Of a DNA stretch of 64,000 nucleotides, positions 46,901 through 58,986 are shown one piece after another. The position numbers were made by a program, and so were the translations under genes. Source of the stretch: Saccopteryx bilineata. Lineage: Eukaryota; Chordata; Mammalia; Chiroptera; Emballonuridae. Location: positions 64,704,410 to 64,768,409 of the forward strand of contig NC_089495.1 in NCBI RefSeq assembly GCF_036850765.1, read 5' to 3'. The number at the start of each line of letters is the position of its first letter. Within the stretch, counting starts at the first letter, position 1. The notes beneath the pieces are model-generated. The model was not told the origin of the DNA. It was given only the letters and a program-made list of their open reading frames with translations, and did not search any database.

Positions 46901-48515
46901 AAGACCTGTTTCAATGTCAGTGATGAAGAGTTTCAGCTTGGTTTCAAATGCAAACACTGCTTGTTGAAGGGATAAGACTGTAATTCCAACACCTTGCATT
47001 TTCACATTGAGCTCGTTCAGATGTTCAGTCATGTCCACAAGATAGTAGAACTTTAGGAGCCACTCGATATTAGCTAACTCAGGGTGCTTGATGTTTTTCA
47101 TTTCAAGAAAAGTCTGGATTTCACTCAGACAAGCCACAAAATGGCTGAGCACCTTTCCTCTTGACAACCAACATACATTGCTGTGCAGAAGCAGACCAGG
47201 ATAATTATTCCCAACTTCATCCAGCAGTGTTTTAAACTGGCGATCTTTTAAAGCTCAGGCAACAATAAAGTTGAACACCCGAATGACCAGCCTCATCACC
47301 TCACCAAGCTGCCCACCACATATCTGAGCACAAAGCACCTCCTGATGTAGGATGCAGTGAAAACTTAGGATGGGTCTCTTTTCATGTTCATGAAGAAGCG
47401 CTATGAATACTCTGTTTTTCCCCACCATACACAGAGCACCATCAGTACACACTGAAATAAGTTTGTCCATTGGTAGATTTTTTTCTTTAGCAAACTCAGT
47501 GAAAGAAAGAGTTGAATAAATCCTCCCCTATTGTTGTCTCTTTCTTAGGCAAAACAGCAAGACTTTCCTCACATAGTGTGTCACCGACAGCATACCTTGC
47601 AATCACGCTGAACTAGGATAAATGGCTTACGTCTGTTGACTCATCCAAAGCAAGAGAAAAGAATGGTACTGCATTTATGTCCTTCACTTCTGTTGCCTCA
47701 ATTTGATTCGCCATCATGATGGTACAATAGTGAACAGTTCTTGCCGACAGAGACATGTCTTTTATTTATATGATTATCTTGTCTTTATCTAAAAAGTCAT
47801 CAAAAAGTTTATTGGCAACATCAAGCATGAATGTTTTGGCATACTCCCCACCTGTGAACTGCTTTTTGTTTCTCACAATTGCTAAAACACCAGCAAAACT
47901 AGCCGAATTCCAGTCACCTTGTTGGGTTCAAACACGGAGTTGCTGCTGACTAGCTTGCACTCTGCACAGTAGCTCTTGACATGCTTTCTTTCTGCTGTCC
48001 CCCGCTGGATATTTCAATGCAAATGTAGTATGGCGTGTGTCGAAGTGCTGCTTTATATTTGATCGTTTCATCAATGCAATTTTATCATTGCATATTAGAC
48101 ACACTGGAGAACCTGCTCTCTCCACAAAGGCAAATTCCTCTGTCCATTCCTGCTAAAAAGAACAATACTCCTCATCTTTTTTTCTTTTAGCCATCTTCTT
48201 CATCAAAAAGGTTTCTGCAATTAGCTAGCTGACTACTTGATTAAAAGGAGGAAAGTTTGCTTCCTGACCTCACAATGACCCGTGTACATTACACATTATC
48301 CAATAAAAATTTGGTGTTGTCCTGGAGGACAGCTGTGATTGTCTCCAGCCACCCACAACCATGAACATGAGTGGTAGGAAATGAACGGATTGTAAAAATG
48401 AGAATGTTTTATATTTTTAACGTATTATTTTTTTTATTAAAGCTTTGTCTGCGAGCCAGATGCAGCCATCAAAAGAGCCACATCTGGCTCATGAACTATA
48501 GGTTCTCAACCCATG
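46901..48515 (-). mobile_element. hAT transposon, 3'-truncated
   Basis: The minus-strand 5' terminus starts near 48515 (CATGGGTTGAGAACCTATAG, then a GAGCCAGATGTGGCTCTTTT inverted motif). A leader of about 320 bp precedes the transposase. The 3' part and right terminus are missing, and sequence stops at a SINE C. No 8-bp TSD can be paired because one end is lost. Confidence 0.85.
46905..48194 (-). pseudogene. hAT (Charlie-like) transposase, broken and 3'-truncated
   Basis: ATG at 48194-48192 (MAKRKKDEEYCSF). A BED-type zinc finger follows at about 48100-48030 (CLIC ... HFDTRH). The RNase H-like catalytic core has LALDESTDVSHLS with the first Asp at 47645-47643, and ISVCTDGALCMVGKNR with the second Asp at 47443-47441. 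FHCILHQE follows, then LLKFYYLVDMTEHLNELN. About 430 codons remain; the C-terminal third with the hAT dimerisation region is gone. Visible breaks: stops at 48153-48155, 47929-47931, 47766-47768, 47613-47615 and 47255-47257, and a 4-bp GAAA duplication at 47501-47508. The few breaks suggest a moderately young copy. It resembles transposases related to the GTF2IRD2/ZBED-type genes. Confidence 0.88.
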
Positions 48516-48524
48516 GCTTATACC

Positions 48525-48880
48525 AATAAATAGAATATTTCAACAAATTTCAAAAATTTTTAAAGAATAAAAGTAACTTGGTTATGGAAAACCCACTGTT
48601 ATTTATATATTTAGAGAAAGCTGCACAGAAGATAGAATCTAATCTCTTGGTTTGCAGGGGAGATGCTCTGGCCTCAGTGACAGCAGGATTGCCAAGGACA
48701 AGAGTAAAATCTGAAGTTCAAAAAAATAAAGAGGTTGTTTAAAACTACTGGTTTGAAATTGATTTTATCACAGACATATTTAAGCCATCAACTGGGAGAT
48801 TGTTTTTGCAAATTATATATGTGTAAAAGAATTTATATTCTATGCCCATTATATATATATATAAATGACTCCCGAAATAA
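48525..48880. other. Unassigned sequence
   Basis: AT-rich. A TA tract lies at about 48849-48863. Confidence 0.5.
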
Positions 48881-48884
48881 TTTT

Positions 48885-49160
48885 TGAGTGGAAAAAGCTG
48901 ACAAAAAATGACTAAATACTGTATGATTCTAAATATGCAAAATTCTAGAAAACTCAAATTAATCTATAGTGACAAAAACAATCCAGTGCTTGGAGGTAAG
49001 GGTACACAGAGCCATAAGATAACTTTTGCAGGACACTTTTGGGAATAATAAATATGTTCATTATCTTGATTGTAGTGATGTTTTCACAGGTGTATACATA
49101 TGTAAAATGTACAAAATCATGTCAATTAAACCTTAATAAAGCTGTTAAAAAGAGAAAAGA
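48885..49160 (+). repeat. L1 3' end (older subfamily)
   Basis: Contains ACTGTATGATTCTAAATATG, AATCTATAGTGACAAAAACA, TTGATTGTAGTGATGTTTTC and CCTTAATAAAGCTGTTAAAA, the standard order of older L1 3' UTRs. Confidence 0.78.
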
Positions 49161-49164
49161 AAAA

Positions 49165-50360
49165 AATAAAAATTAAGTCTGGTTGGTCACATTCAGTCCC
49201 TCTGTGTCAGAAGAGCTATTATTTACTTCCTAGATATATGCCATATCGTTCTCCTATAAGGGCTATAGGTGAAATATTGGAAGAAAATTTATTTTCTTTT
49301 GGATGACTGTGCCAAGATTAAGTAAAAGCTATCACTGCCAGATCTCTGTCTTTCGTCTAAGAAGCCTATAATCAAAATTCTCACTGATAAAACAATTCTA
49401 CTTATAAACAGATAAAACTCACCTAAACTATAGATATTATGTGTCCTAAGTTTTATCTATTGTATCTTCTAAGTCAAGCAAGGACCACCAAGTATTTGCA
49501 GGGAACAGGCAATATAGAAAAAAGAAAAAAAGATTGGGAGGATGCAAAGTTGATTGGGATACTATAACATAAGTAAAAGTAAACAAAGATAAAACAAATT
49601 CTCCACAATTACTATAACCAGAGAAATTTGTAAAGAAACTTTAGCTAGTAAACAAAGGAGACTGGTACAAAAATTAAATAATCAGGCATTAAAACTAAAT
49701 TCTTAAATGTTAAAGCATTATGCATGTTAAAATATAATAGCAGCAACAAAAGAACTAAATACAATGAAGAACAACAAACTTATTATGGACAAAATGATAA
49801 AATAAAAAAAATGAGGGAAAAGATGTGAAAAATAATGTGAGGTCTGAGATTTGTCTCATACAAGTTCAAAATGAAATATAGAATATAATGGAAGAAATAA
49901 TGGTGAGTAATTTTCTAGATGGAAAAAAAATTGAATCTTCAGATTAAAAGGATTCAGTGACCAGAAGTTATCAAAAATTACTTACATATAGGTATAACTA
50001 CTTAAATGCTTACAGAAATAGAGAAAAAATACAAAAGAATAAGAATCAGAGTGACACTGTACTTGATAGCAGCAATAATAGATGCAAGAAACATCTGTGC
50101 ACTTACTTGGATGTTCTGAGGAAAATGATTTAGAACAAAATATATATTTTATAGATTGAACTGTTATTAGTCCCTGAATAATAGTCACCATTCAGACAAG
50201 CATGTTACAGAAGGCTTATCTCCTAGACTTCTTTCAACAATATTTTTAGGAAATATATCAGGAAAATAAGGACCAATGTGAAGGTAGGAGGTCTTAAAAA
50301 GCTGTGATTTTCCAAACCTAAGAGAGTAAAAGATGGAAATCCTGTATGTGCTCTAACCCA
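49165..50360. other. Unassigned AT-rich sequence
   Basis: A-rich on the plus strand, possibly worn LINE, with no motif I can name. Confidence 0.45.
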
Positions 50361-50364
50361 AAAT

Positions 50365-50522
50365 GTTTATTTTATTAATTTTAGAGAGAAAAGAAGGGAG
50401 ACAGAGAGACAGAGACAAGAACATCTATCTGTTCCTATATTTGCCTTGATAAGGGATCTAACCAGTAACCTCTGTGCTTTGGGACAATACTCTAATCAAC
50501 CAAGCTATCCGGTCAGGTCAGT
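50365..50522 (-). repeat. SINE C, antisense
   Basis: Minus strand: GACCGGATAGCTTGGTTGAT head, GGTTACTGGTTAGATCCC, CT-rich body, AAAATAAA tail. Confidence 0.7.
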
Positions 50523-50726
50523 AGATAGAAATCAAACCTTAGCAGCAAAGACTGCCAGAAATATTTTTTCAGGCAAGAAAAAGACTTGCTAGAAAACAAG
50601 TAAGTGTAAAAGTGGGAAAAGAAAGATGCAATACAGAGCAGAACAAATAATATTGGAAAATATAGGGGAAAATAACCAGAAAGCATGATTAAGCTCTGAA
50701 GTGACTAGAAATACATTAATAGGCTC

Positions 50727-50955
50727 TAGCCAGATTGCTGTTTGGATAGAGCATTACCCCTATGCACTGAGGTTGTGGATTTGATCCTTGGTCAGGGCAC
50801 ATACACAGAGCAACCAATGAATGAATAACTAAATAAAACAACTAAGCGAAACAACTAGTTGAAGATTCTCCCTCTCCCTCCTTCACCCTTCCCACTCCCC
50901 TCTCTCAAGTTAATGGAAAAATAAGTAAAAATAAGTCAGTATTTAAAAAAAAAAG
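50727..50955 (+). repeat. SINE C (VES-like)
   Basis: Head GGCTCTAGCCAGATTGCTG, GATTTGATCCTTGGTCAGGG, GCAACCAATGAATGAATAAC, then CT-rich and A-rich tail. Confidence 0.75.
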
Positions 50956-51109
50956 AATGAATCTAAGTGAATTAACTAAATTTTAGTGCTCAGTATAAAC
51001 TAAGAAATCTTATATTAGACTTACAAAGAGAAAATTAATAATAAGACATACAACTTAGCTAAGTATGAAGTTATATTGTGTGGTAATAACCTGAAGACAG
51101 TTTATTATT

Positions 51110-54100
51110 ATTATTATTTAATTTTTATTTAGGAAATTAAATTACCGGGGTGACATTGATCAATAAGAGTACAAAGGTTTCAGGTAGACATTTCTATAGC
51201 ACTTGATCTGTTGATTATGTTGTATACTCATCACCCAAAGTCAAATCATTTTTTGTCACCTTATATTTGTCTCTCCTTACACCCTTCCTCCACTCCTTCC
51301 CACATATCCCTTTCCCTCTAGTAACCACTACACTATTATCTATGTCCATGAATCTGTTTTATGTCCCACCTATGTATGAAATCATACAGTTCTTAGCTTT
51401 TTCTGATTTATTTATTTTATTCAGCATAATGTTCTCAAGGTCCATTCATGTGTCGTAAACAGCAATATGACATCATTTCTTATGGTTGAGTAGTAGTATA
51501 CACAAATCACATCTTCTTAATCCAATCCTCTCTGGAAGGATACTTTGGTTGTTTGCATGAGTTGGCCACTGTAAATAATGCTGTGATGAATATGGGAGTG
51601 CATGTGTTTTTATGTACCAATGTTTTGAGTTTTGGGGGTAGATACCCAGTAGAAGGATTGCTGAGTCATATGATAGTTCTAGTCTTAATTATTTTTGAAG
51701 AGCCACTATACTTTCTTACATAATGATTGTACTAACTTGAATCCCTACCAGCAGTGAATGAAGGTTCCTTTTTCTCCACAGCCTCTCCAACACTTGTTAT
51801 TACCTGCCTTATTGATAATAGCCAATCTAACAGGTGTGAGTTGGTATATGATTGTAGTTCGGATTTGCATTTCTTGATTAGCTAGAAAGATGAGCATCTT
51901 TTCATGTTTCTGGTGGCCATTTGTGTGTCCTTAAGTGTCTGTTCAGATCCTCTCCCCATTTTTTAATTGGATTGTTTGCTTGTTTGTTGCTGAGTTTTTT
52001 GTGTTCTTTATATATTTTGTATATTACCACTTATCAGAGTTGTTGTTTGCACAAATCTCCCATTTAGTTGGCTGCTTATTTGTTTTGTTGTTGGTTTCTT
52101 TTGCTGTGCAGAAGCTTATTAGTTTGATAATAATAATCCCATTCATTTACTTTTGTTTACTTCCCTTGTCTTTGGAGTCAAAATCATAAGTAGTTCTTTA
52201 CAGCCAAAGACCACAGGTTTATGATTTCTTCTGTATAATTGCTTGTTTCAGATCTTATATTTAGGTATTTGATCCATTTTGAATTAACTTTTTAGCAAGG
52301 GAATGAACTGCAATCAATTTTTACTCTTTTGCACATGGCTTTTCAATTTTTTCAGCACCATTTTTTGAAGAGGTTTTCTTTCCTCCATTGTGTGTTTTTG
52401 GTTCCTTTGCTGGAGATTATTTGTCTATATATGTGTCGTTTTATTTCTGAGTTCTTGATTTTATTTCATTTGTCTGTGTGTCTGTTTTTCTGCCAATACC
52501 ATGCTGTTTTGATTATTGTGGCTCTATAATATAGTTTGAAGCTAGATAATGTGATACCTCTGGCTTCATCCTTTTTTCTCTGGTTTGCTTTGGCTATTTG
52601 GGTTTTATTATTATTATTATTCCATACTAACCTGATGATTATTTGTTCTACTTTTTTAAGAAATAACATTGGGATTTTGATGATGATTGCATTAAATTTG
52701 TATATTTCTTTGGGTAATATAGCCATTTTAACTATGTTGATTCTTCCAATTCATAAACATGAAATAATTTTCCATTTCATTGTATTTTTTAAAATTTATT
52801 TCAATAATGTTTTGTAATTTCCAGTATATAGGTCCTTTACATATTTTGTTAAGTTTATTCCGAGGTATTTTTGTGTTGTTATTGCAATTGTAAAAGGAAT
52901 TGTTTTTTCGAGTTTATTTTTTGAGTTTTATTTTTGTATAGGAAAGCAATAGGCTTTTGTATATTGATTTTGTATTCTATGACTTTACTGTATTGGCATA
53001 TTGTTTCTAATGGTTTTTTTTCCAATTCTTTGGAGTTTTCTATATACAGGATCATGTCATCTAAAAAAAAAGATACCTTTACTTCTTCTTACTCAATATG
53101 AATGCCTTTTATTTCTTTCTCTTGCCTGATTGCTCTGGTTAAAAATTCCAGAACTATTTTGAGTAAGAGTAGAGAGAGTAAGCAGCCTTGTCTTGTTCCT
53201 GCTTTTAAAGGAAAAGCCATGAATTTTTTCATTATTTTGTATAATATTAGCTGATGGTTTGTCATATATGGCTTTTAATATGTTAGGCACTTTCTTTCAT
53301 TTCTAATTATATTGAGTGTTTTAAACACAAAGCAGTGTTGTGTTTTATCAAATGTCCTTTCTGCATCTATTGATAGGATCATATGATTTTTGTTCTTTGT
53401 TTTGTTGATGTGGTGTCTTACGCTGATCGATTTCTGTATGCTGAACCATCCTTGTGCTCCTAAAATAAATCTCACTTGATCATGATGTATAATTTTTTTT
53501 AATGTGTTGTTGTATTTGGTTTGCTAGTATTTTGTTTAGGATTTTTACATCTGTATTCATTAGAGATATGGGTCTATAGTTTCTTTTTTTGTATTAGAGA
53601 AAATTGCCAGGTTTTGGTATGAGGGTTATTTTGGTGTTATAAAATGTGTTAGAGAGTATTGCTTCTTTTTCCATTTTTTAGAAGACTTTGAAAGATAGGT
53701 ACAAAATTTTCTTTGAATGTTTAGTAGAATTCCCTAGTATAGCCATCTGGTTCTGGATTTGTTTTTTGGAAATTTTTGGTAGTTGTTTCTATTTTTGCTT
53801 GTAGGTCTATTTAGATATTTTACTTCTTCATGAATCAGTCGAGAAAGATTGTAGAGCTCTATGAATTTATCAATTTCCTCTAGGTTGTTGAATTTAGTGG
53901 CATATATTCTTTCATAGTATCCTACTGTCATCCTTTTTATATCTATGATATTTGTGGTTATTTATTCTTTTTCACTTCAGATTTTGTTTATATGAGCCTT
54001 TCCTTCTTTTTCCTTAATGAGTCTAGCCAGTGGTTTGTCAAATTTATTGATATTTTCAAGGAACAAGTTTTTTGTTGTATTAATTTTTTCTATAGTTTTT

Positions 54101-54634
54101 TTTTCTCTATTTTATTTAGTTCTCCTCTAATTTTTGCTATTTCCTTTCTTCTGCTGACTTTGGGTTGTCTTATTTTTCCTTTTTCTAGTTCCTTAACATG
54201 TGATGCTAGGTTTTTTACTTGGGATCTTCCTTAATATAAGCCTGTAATGATACAAAATTTCCTCTTATTACTGCTTTTGCTGCATACTAGAAATTTTGAT
54301 GTGTTGTGTTGTTATTTTCATTTGATTTCTGCTTTTATTTCTTCTTTGACTCAGTCATTTTTTAAAAGTATTGTGTTTAATTTCCACATTTTTGTGGCTT
54401 TCTTTATTATTGTTTACAACTGGATTCTAATTTCAAGGCCTTATGATCTGAAAATATGCTTAATATACTTTCAATTATACTGAATTTGTTGATACTAGTT
54501 TTGTGGCCCAACATATGGTCTATCCTTGAAATGTTTCATGTACTCTAGATAAGAATGTATACTCTGGTGTTCTGGGATAAAATGTTATGTAAATGTTAAT
54601 TATGCCTATTTAGTCTAATGTGTCATTTAAGATC
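51110..54634 (-). mobile_element. L1, 5'-truncated, perfect 16-bp TSD
   Basis: Flanked by AAGACAGTTTATTATT at 51094-51109 and 54635-54650. Plus-strand antisense order runs from the 3' UTR (GGGGTGACATTGATCAATAA, CATCACCCAAAGTCAAATCA) through ORF2 to the endonuclease part, where truncation occurred. About 3.5 kb, uninterrupted by other elements. Confidence 0.93.
51450..54634 (-). pseudogene. L1 ORF2 remnant (endonuclease end to C-terminus)
   Basis: Encodes the LINE-1 endonuclease/reverse transcriptase. Fragments in N to C order: KFNNLEEIDKFIELYNLSRL and LPKNKSRT-like (53931-53734), [20 protein letters not shown] (RT, 53475-53275), [18 protein letters not shown] (53290-53093), FLDDMILYIEN where the family has Y/FADD (about 53075-53040), [11 protein letters not shown] and [19 protein letters not shown] (52726-52466). 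Many stops and frameshifts. The catalytic Asp pair is visible but the preceding residues are altered, and most of the endonuclease is missing. Confidence 0.85.
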
Positions 54635-54650
54635 AAGACAGTTTATTATT

Positions 54651-56377
54651 TTTTAACTTTTAAATTAAATCTATAGAATAAGTACCAAAGATGACTTTGT
54701 GATTGAAAACTACAACTATTAATAATGTTTCAGCCTAATATCAGTAACTGTAAAAAATTAAAGGTAGGACTGAAGGAAGATGGTGTGTGAAATGAGACTG
54801 ACAGACTGAAAATACTGAAAAGTTAATATTTACATATTGGATGCTAAATAAGTAAAAAATTTAATTGAGGTTTAAATATATTAAGTCAAATTAGGAAAGC
54901 AATCAATGAAAAATATAAAAACAATATAAATATCAGATACTATAAAAGGAAATGTGAAAGTAAGAATGCTATAATCTATTTAAATCTATATATTTATTGT
55001 TAGATGAGGAAAAATAACATGCATTTGTTAATCTCAAAATAAAGTCATAAACATAATGTATAGAGTGATAATGCTAAATATAAAAAATTAGAGATAAAAA
55101 CATTTAAAAATTTATAGCAAGTAGAGGAAACAATGATGGAGGATAAAGTAGGAGACAATTGTTATTCAGTATAGTGTGTTCTATGCTTTTGATTTGATAC
55201 CTTGTTACCCATCACTTTAATAAATATGTTTGAAAATCAATTAATATGAACTATTCTATTTTTTATGTTCAATCATTCTAAGTGATGATTTCATTTCCAT
55301 ATCTGTATCATAACAACCATAGTGCTTTATGCATATCTGCTTGATATGTTTTTTTTCTATATGGTTATTAATGGTAGTCTGTAGTATCAAATGATTTCTC
55401 AGATAATACCAAACCTCTATAGAGAGGAGCAAGTCAAACATAGCACTTCCAATTGTCTTTCTCCATCCTTTACTTCACTCCTTCTACTTTTTCTTGGATG
55501 CAGACCTTTATTATTTTATATTTTCAAAGTCCACTTTAGAACTGTCAGTCAAAATTCACTGCCAGTTAATATTTGGATCTTTAAATCTTAATGGTCAAAA
55601 CAGTTGCAGAAATAATAATGGTAACAAAATGTTTTACTTTCCATAAGAAAGTAATAATAATATTTTACCTGTTTATTTGTTCTGGATTCAATATATTTTC
55701 CAAGCAGATTCCAAAACTATATTTCAGATTTTTCTAATAGTTTCCAGCAGAACTTAAGATTTTTAGCAAAACATATGTATTGGGGTGTGCATAAAAAATA
55801 AAATTTAAATTAATTTTAAGTCTTTCTCAGTATAGGAAAATTAATGCTTAAAAACAAGTTTTAACATATTTGTATTTCATTGTTTTTGATCAGTACCATG
55901 TGTCTTCTCAGAATTTTATATTTAACAAGTACAGGGAAGACCACAACCCTGAATTACAACCACAACTTCTTATTTAATTCCAAACACCAAACACTAGTAT
56001 TCAGTCTGCTCCATCCAATAGACTCTTTGCAGCTATTTTACCTCATTTTTTTCTTTTTTCTTTTGTCTAACATTTATTTATATTCTAGGTTGACTTCTTA
56101 AAGCTTTTTAAACAGGGTAGTTATTTTCTAAGTAAGCAGGGAGTGGATTATTTTTCATTAGTGAAATTCAAAGGGATATTTTAAATGCTATCTTTACCAG
56201 CCAAAGAGAGCTGTTTCTTGCTTCCTGCATTAAATAAACTTCACTATCTTTTTTATATATAGAAAAAACATTAATAAATTAGTTTAAAATTCTTAAAACA
56301 TCCTCCCATTTAAAATCTCTTAATATTTTCTCAACTCATATTCAGATTATTTTGCACAATGTTATCTTCTTTATATT
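54651..56377. other. Unassigned AT-rich sequence
   Basis: About 1.7 kb with no coding frame of note or recognised repeat. The A-rich plus strand from 54,700 to 55,130 could be very old LINE. Confidence 0.45.
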
Positions 56378-56387
56378 AAAAATTATG

Positions 56388-56794
56388 AAAACCCTGGCTG
56401 GTTGGCTCAGTGGTAGAGTGTCGGCCTGGCATGCAGAAGTCCCGGGTTCGATTCCCAGCCAGGGCACACAGGAGAAGCGCCCATCTGCTTCTCCACCCCT
56501 CCCCCTCTCCTTCCTCTCTGTCTCTCTTTTCCCCTCCCGCAGCCGAGGCTCCATTGGAGCAAAGATGGCCCGGGCGCTGGGGATGGCTCCTTGGCCTCTG
56601 CCCCAGGCGCTAGAGTGGCTCTGGTCACAACAGAGCGATGCCCCGGAGGGGCAGAGCATCGCCCCTGGTGGGCAGAGCGTCGCCCCCTGGTGGGCGTGCC
56701 GGGTGGATCCCGGTCAGGCGCACGCGGGAGTCTGTCTGACTGTCTCTCCCCGTTTCCAGCTTCAGAAAAATACAATATATATATATAAATAAAT
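56388..56794 (+). mobile_element. SINE A, near-consensus, 10-bp TSD
   Basis: One of the best-preserved copies: B-box GGTTCGATTCC intact, all core blocks present. Flanked by AAAAATTATG at 56378-56387 and 56795-56804. The tail includes an (AT)n run at about 56771-56786. Open frames up to 146 codons on both strands here reflect SINE GC content. Confidence 0.93.
56659..56694 (+). promoter_or_regulatory. Tandem CTCF-like motifs in SINE A
   Basis: TCGCCCCTGGTGGG (56659-56672, one C short) and TCGCCCCCTGGTGGG (56680-56694). Confidence 0.45.
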
Positions 56795-56804
56795 AAAAAT
56801 TATG

Positions 56805-57600
56805 GTAGGGGAGCACCTCTTAAAATGGTGATTTACTCTGGTATCTGAGATTTTCACCCAAGCTACTGTCTCCAATTCTGAAAATCTTGATGTCACTATA
56901 TATTTGACATTTCTAGAAAGTCTAAGCAGGTTTTCATACAACAATTAAACTTTTATTATTTCCTCAAGTATTTTTTTAAAATGATAGTTGACTGATCAAT
57001 TAAGAAGTTGCAGTTGTCCTTTCAAGCTACATAGGACTCCAATCAGTCTATGGCCACGTCAAAATGGCTGCTTCTTACAGCAGTTGAACAATGCCATTAA
57101 TTTTAAACTCCACCAATTTTAGAAACATGATATGACAAAATGTCCATCCTGGAATCAAAAAAAGTAGCTTAATAAATAGTTAGATTAGTTGAAAATTGGA
57201 TAGTAACTGCTGTAACAAAAAACCAAATAATTTAAGAGTTCTATTTTCTTTTTAAGATTGAGCCAGTCAAATTAGGTAACTACAAAATTAAAATTCAGAT
57301 AAAAGAATTCAAGCTCACAATTACTTCTTTAGGCTATGAAAACATCAAGACAATAATCAACCTCTTTTACATGAGTCATCTGCTTCTTTACAACTGTTCA
57401 CATATGCTATTTTCCCATTCTTTTCTATTATTAAAAAATCTCACTTAAGATAAAAAACCCCACAAATCTACCTAATTTTATTTCATGAATAATTTACATT
57501 TTAGATAAAACTAACAAAAAATAGTTCCTTAATACTTTTAAATATTTTGTTTCCCTTTTGTTTTAATACCTAAGGTGTATTTAGTACACATACCTAAAGT
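56805..57600. other. Unassigned sequence
   Basis: No supported feature. A short GC-richer patch lies at 57,030-57,080. Confidence 0.5.
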
Positions 57601-57604
57601 GAAA

Positions 57605-58365
57605 CATGTTAATCATCTATTGCTGAATAATGAGTTCTCCCAAAAAGTAGCACTATAAAACAACAAATATTTAATTTCTCCCAGTTTTTGTGGATCACAA
57701 ATCTAGTTATAGCTTATCTGAATGCCTCTGGTTCAAGGTCTCTCATTAAGTTGTATAACAATGTCAGCCAGATATATATATAGGCTTATCTAAAAACTTG
57801 ACTTGTAAATAGAGCAAAAAAGGACCAAAAATAAAAATAAATTAAAAACTCATGGACACAAAAAACAGTGGCTGATTGCTGAAGTTGGGAGAGGCAGGTG
57901 GAGAAAGGTATTAGAGGAATAAATAGTGATGGAACGACAAGCTTTACTTGAAGGGTGATGAATACACAATATGGTGAACAGACATGTGTTGTAGAATTGG
58001 GCACCTGAAATCTATGTACTTATGTTGACCAATGTCACTGCAATAAAATTTGATTAAAAAATAAAGTAAACATTAAATCATATGGCCATGGGTAGGGCTT
58101 GTCATATGAACTATTTCTCCATATGGCTGCTTCAGGATAGTAATTGACTTGCATAAGAACAATTGATTCAAAAGAGAACAGAAAGCAGTACTGAAGGATG
58201 AAATCACAATCATTTTATAACATCATCTTAGAGGTGGTATTTGATCATTTCTGCCATATTCTATCACATTTGTGCATACCAGGAGATAGCAGTCATTGGA
58301 GCCATAGGAGAAGCTGCCTACCACATTGAGCTATAATATAGTGCCTGAGGATAATATAAATGATT
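57605..58365 (-). repeat. MaLR-type LTR, antisense, split by an L1 end
   Basis: 57605-57790 has the antisense pattern ATCTATTGCTGAATAATGAG, AGTAGCACTATAAAACAACA, TTTGTGGATCACAAATCTAG. 58075-58365 looks like its continuation (CATATGGCCATGGGTAGGG, ACATCATCTTAGAGGTGG). Confidence 0.5.
57792..58072 (+). repeat. L1 3' UTR end inserted in the LTR
   Basis: Contains GAAGGGTGATGAATACACAA, GTAGAATTGGGCACCTGAAA, TTGACCAATGTCACTGCAAT and AAAATTTGATTAAAAAATAA, the L1 tail order. Confidence 0.75.
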
Positions 58366-58510
58366 AAATTCCATTATCTATTCTTTTGTTGATTCATTCT
58401 ATAAGTTTTATTCAGTTGTTAGTAAAATCAGTCAGTTTGTTGCTCAGGTTGAAATCCTTAAACAAAATAAAATGATCATTGGAAGTCAATGAAGGCATAA
58501 AGCACAGAAT

Positions 58511-58892
58511 TTTTTTTTTTTTTTTCTGAAGCTGGAAACGGGGAGAGACAGACAGACTCCTGCATGCACCCGACCAGGATCCACCCAGCACGTCCACCAG
58601 GGGCGACGCTCTGACCACCAGGGGGTGATGCTCTGCCCCTCCGGGGCGTTGCTCTGCCGTGACCAGAGCCACTCTAGCGACTGGGGCAGAGGCCAAGGAG
58701 CCATCCCTAGCGCCCAGGCCATCTTTGCTCCAATGGAGCCTTGGCTGCGGGAGGGGAAGAGAGAGACAGAGAGGAAGGAGGGGGGGTGGTGGAGAAGCAA
58801 ATGGGCGCTTCTCCTGTGTGCCCTGGCCGGGAATCGAACCGGGACTCCCACACGCCAGGCTGACGCTCTACCACTGAGTCAACCGGCCAGGG
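58511..58892 (-). mobile_element. SINE A, young, perfect 15-bp TSD
   Basis: Poly-T at 58511-58525, then the full reversed element ending TGAGTCAACCGGCCAGGG. Perfect flanks CATAAAGCACAGAAT at 58496-58510 and 58893-58907. Frames over it are SINE read-through. Confidence 0.95.
58594..58628 (-). promoter_or_regulatory. Tandem CTCF-like motifs in SINE A
   Basis: Plus-strand CCACCAGGGGCGA (58594-58606) and ACCACCAGGGGGTGA (58614-58628), both close to the direct CTCF core. Confidence 0.45.
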
Positions 58893-58986
58893 CATAAAGC
58901 ACAGAATATTTTGAATGGCAAGTGTATGTTACTCAGCAGGGAAATAGTACATGTTGAAGAATAATCGCAGTCAAGAATGAATGTGA

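Noticed and set aside
46745..46905. C-terminal part of the 140-codon frame rich in Arg/Glu/Gly
   Set aside because: It is the SINE C translated in reverse after the hAT coding sequence ends. Not a true protein end.
51935..52817. Plus-strand hydrophobic frames resembling membrane proteins
   Set aside because: They are antisense to L1 ORF2; the T-rich antisense strand gives Phe/Leu/Ile-rich translations.
56342..56816. 146- and 122-codon frames that look like a conserved protein family
   Set aside because: The similarity between these frames is SINE-to-SINE identity, not protein conservation.
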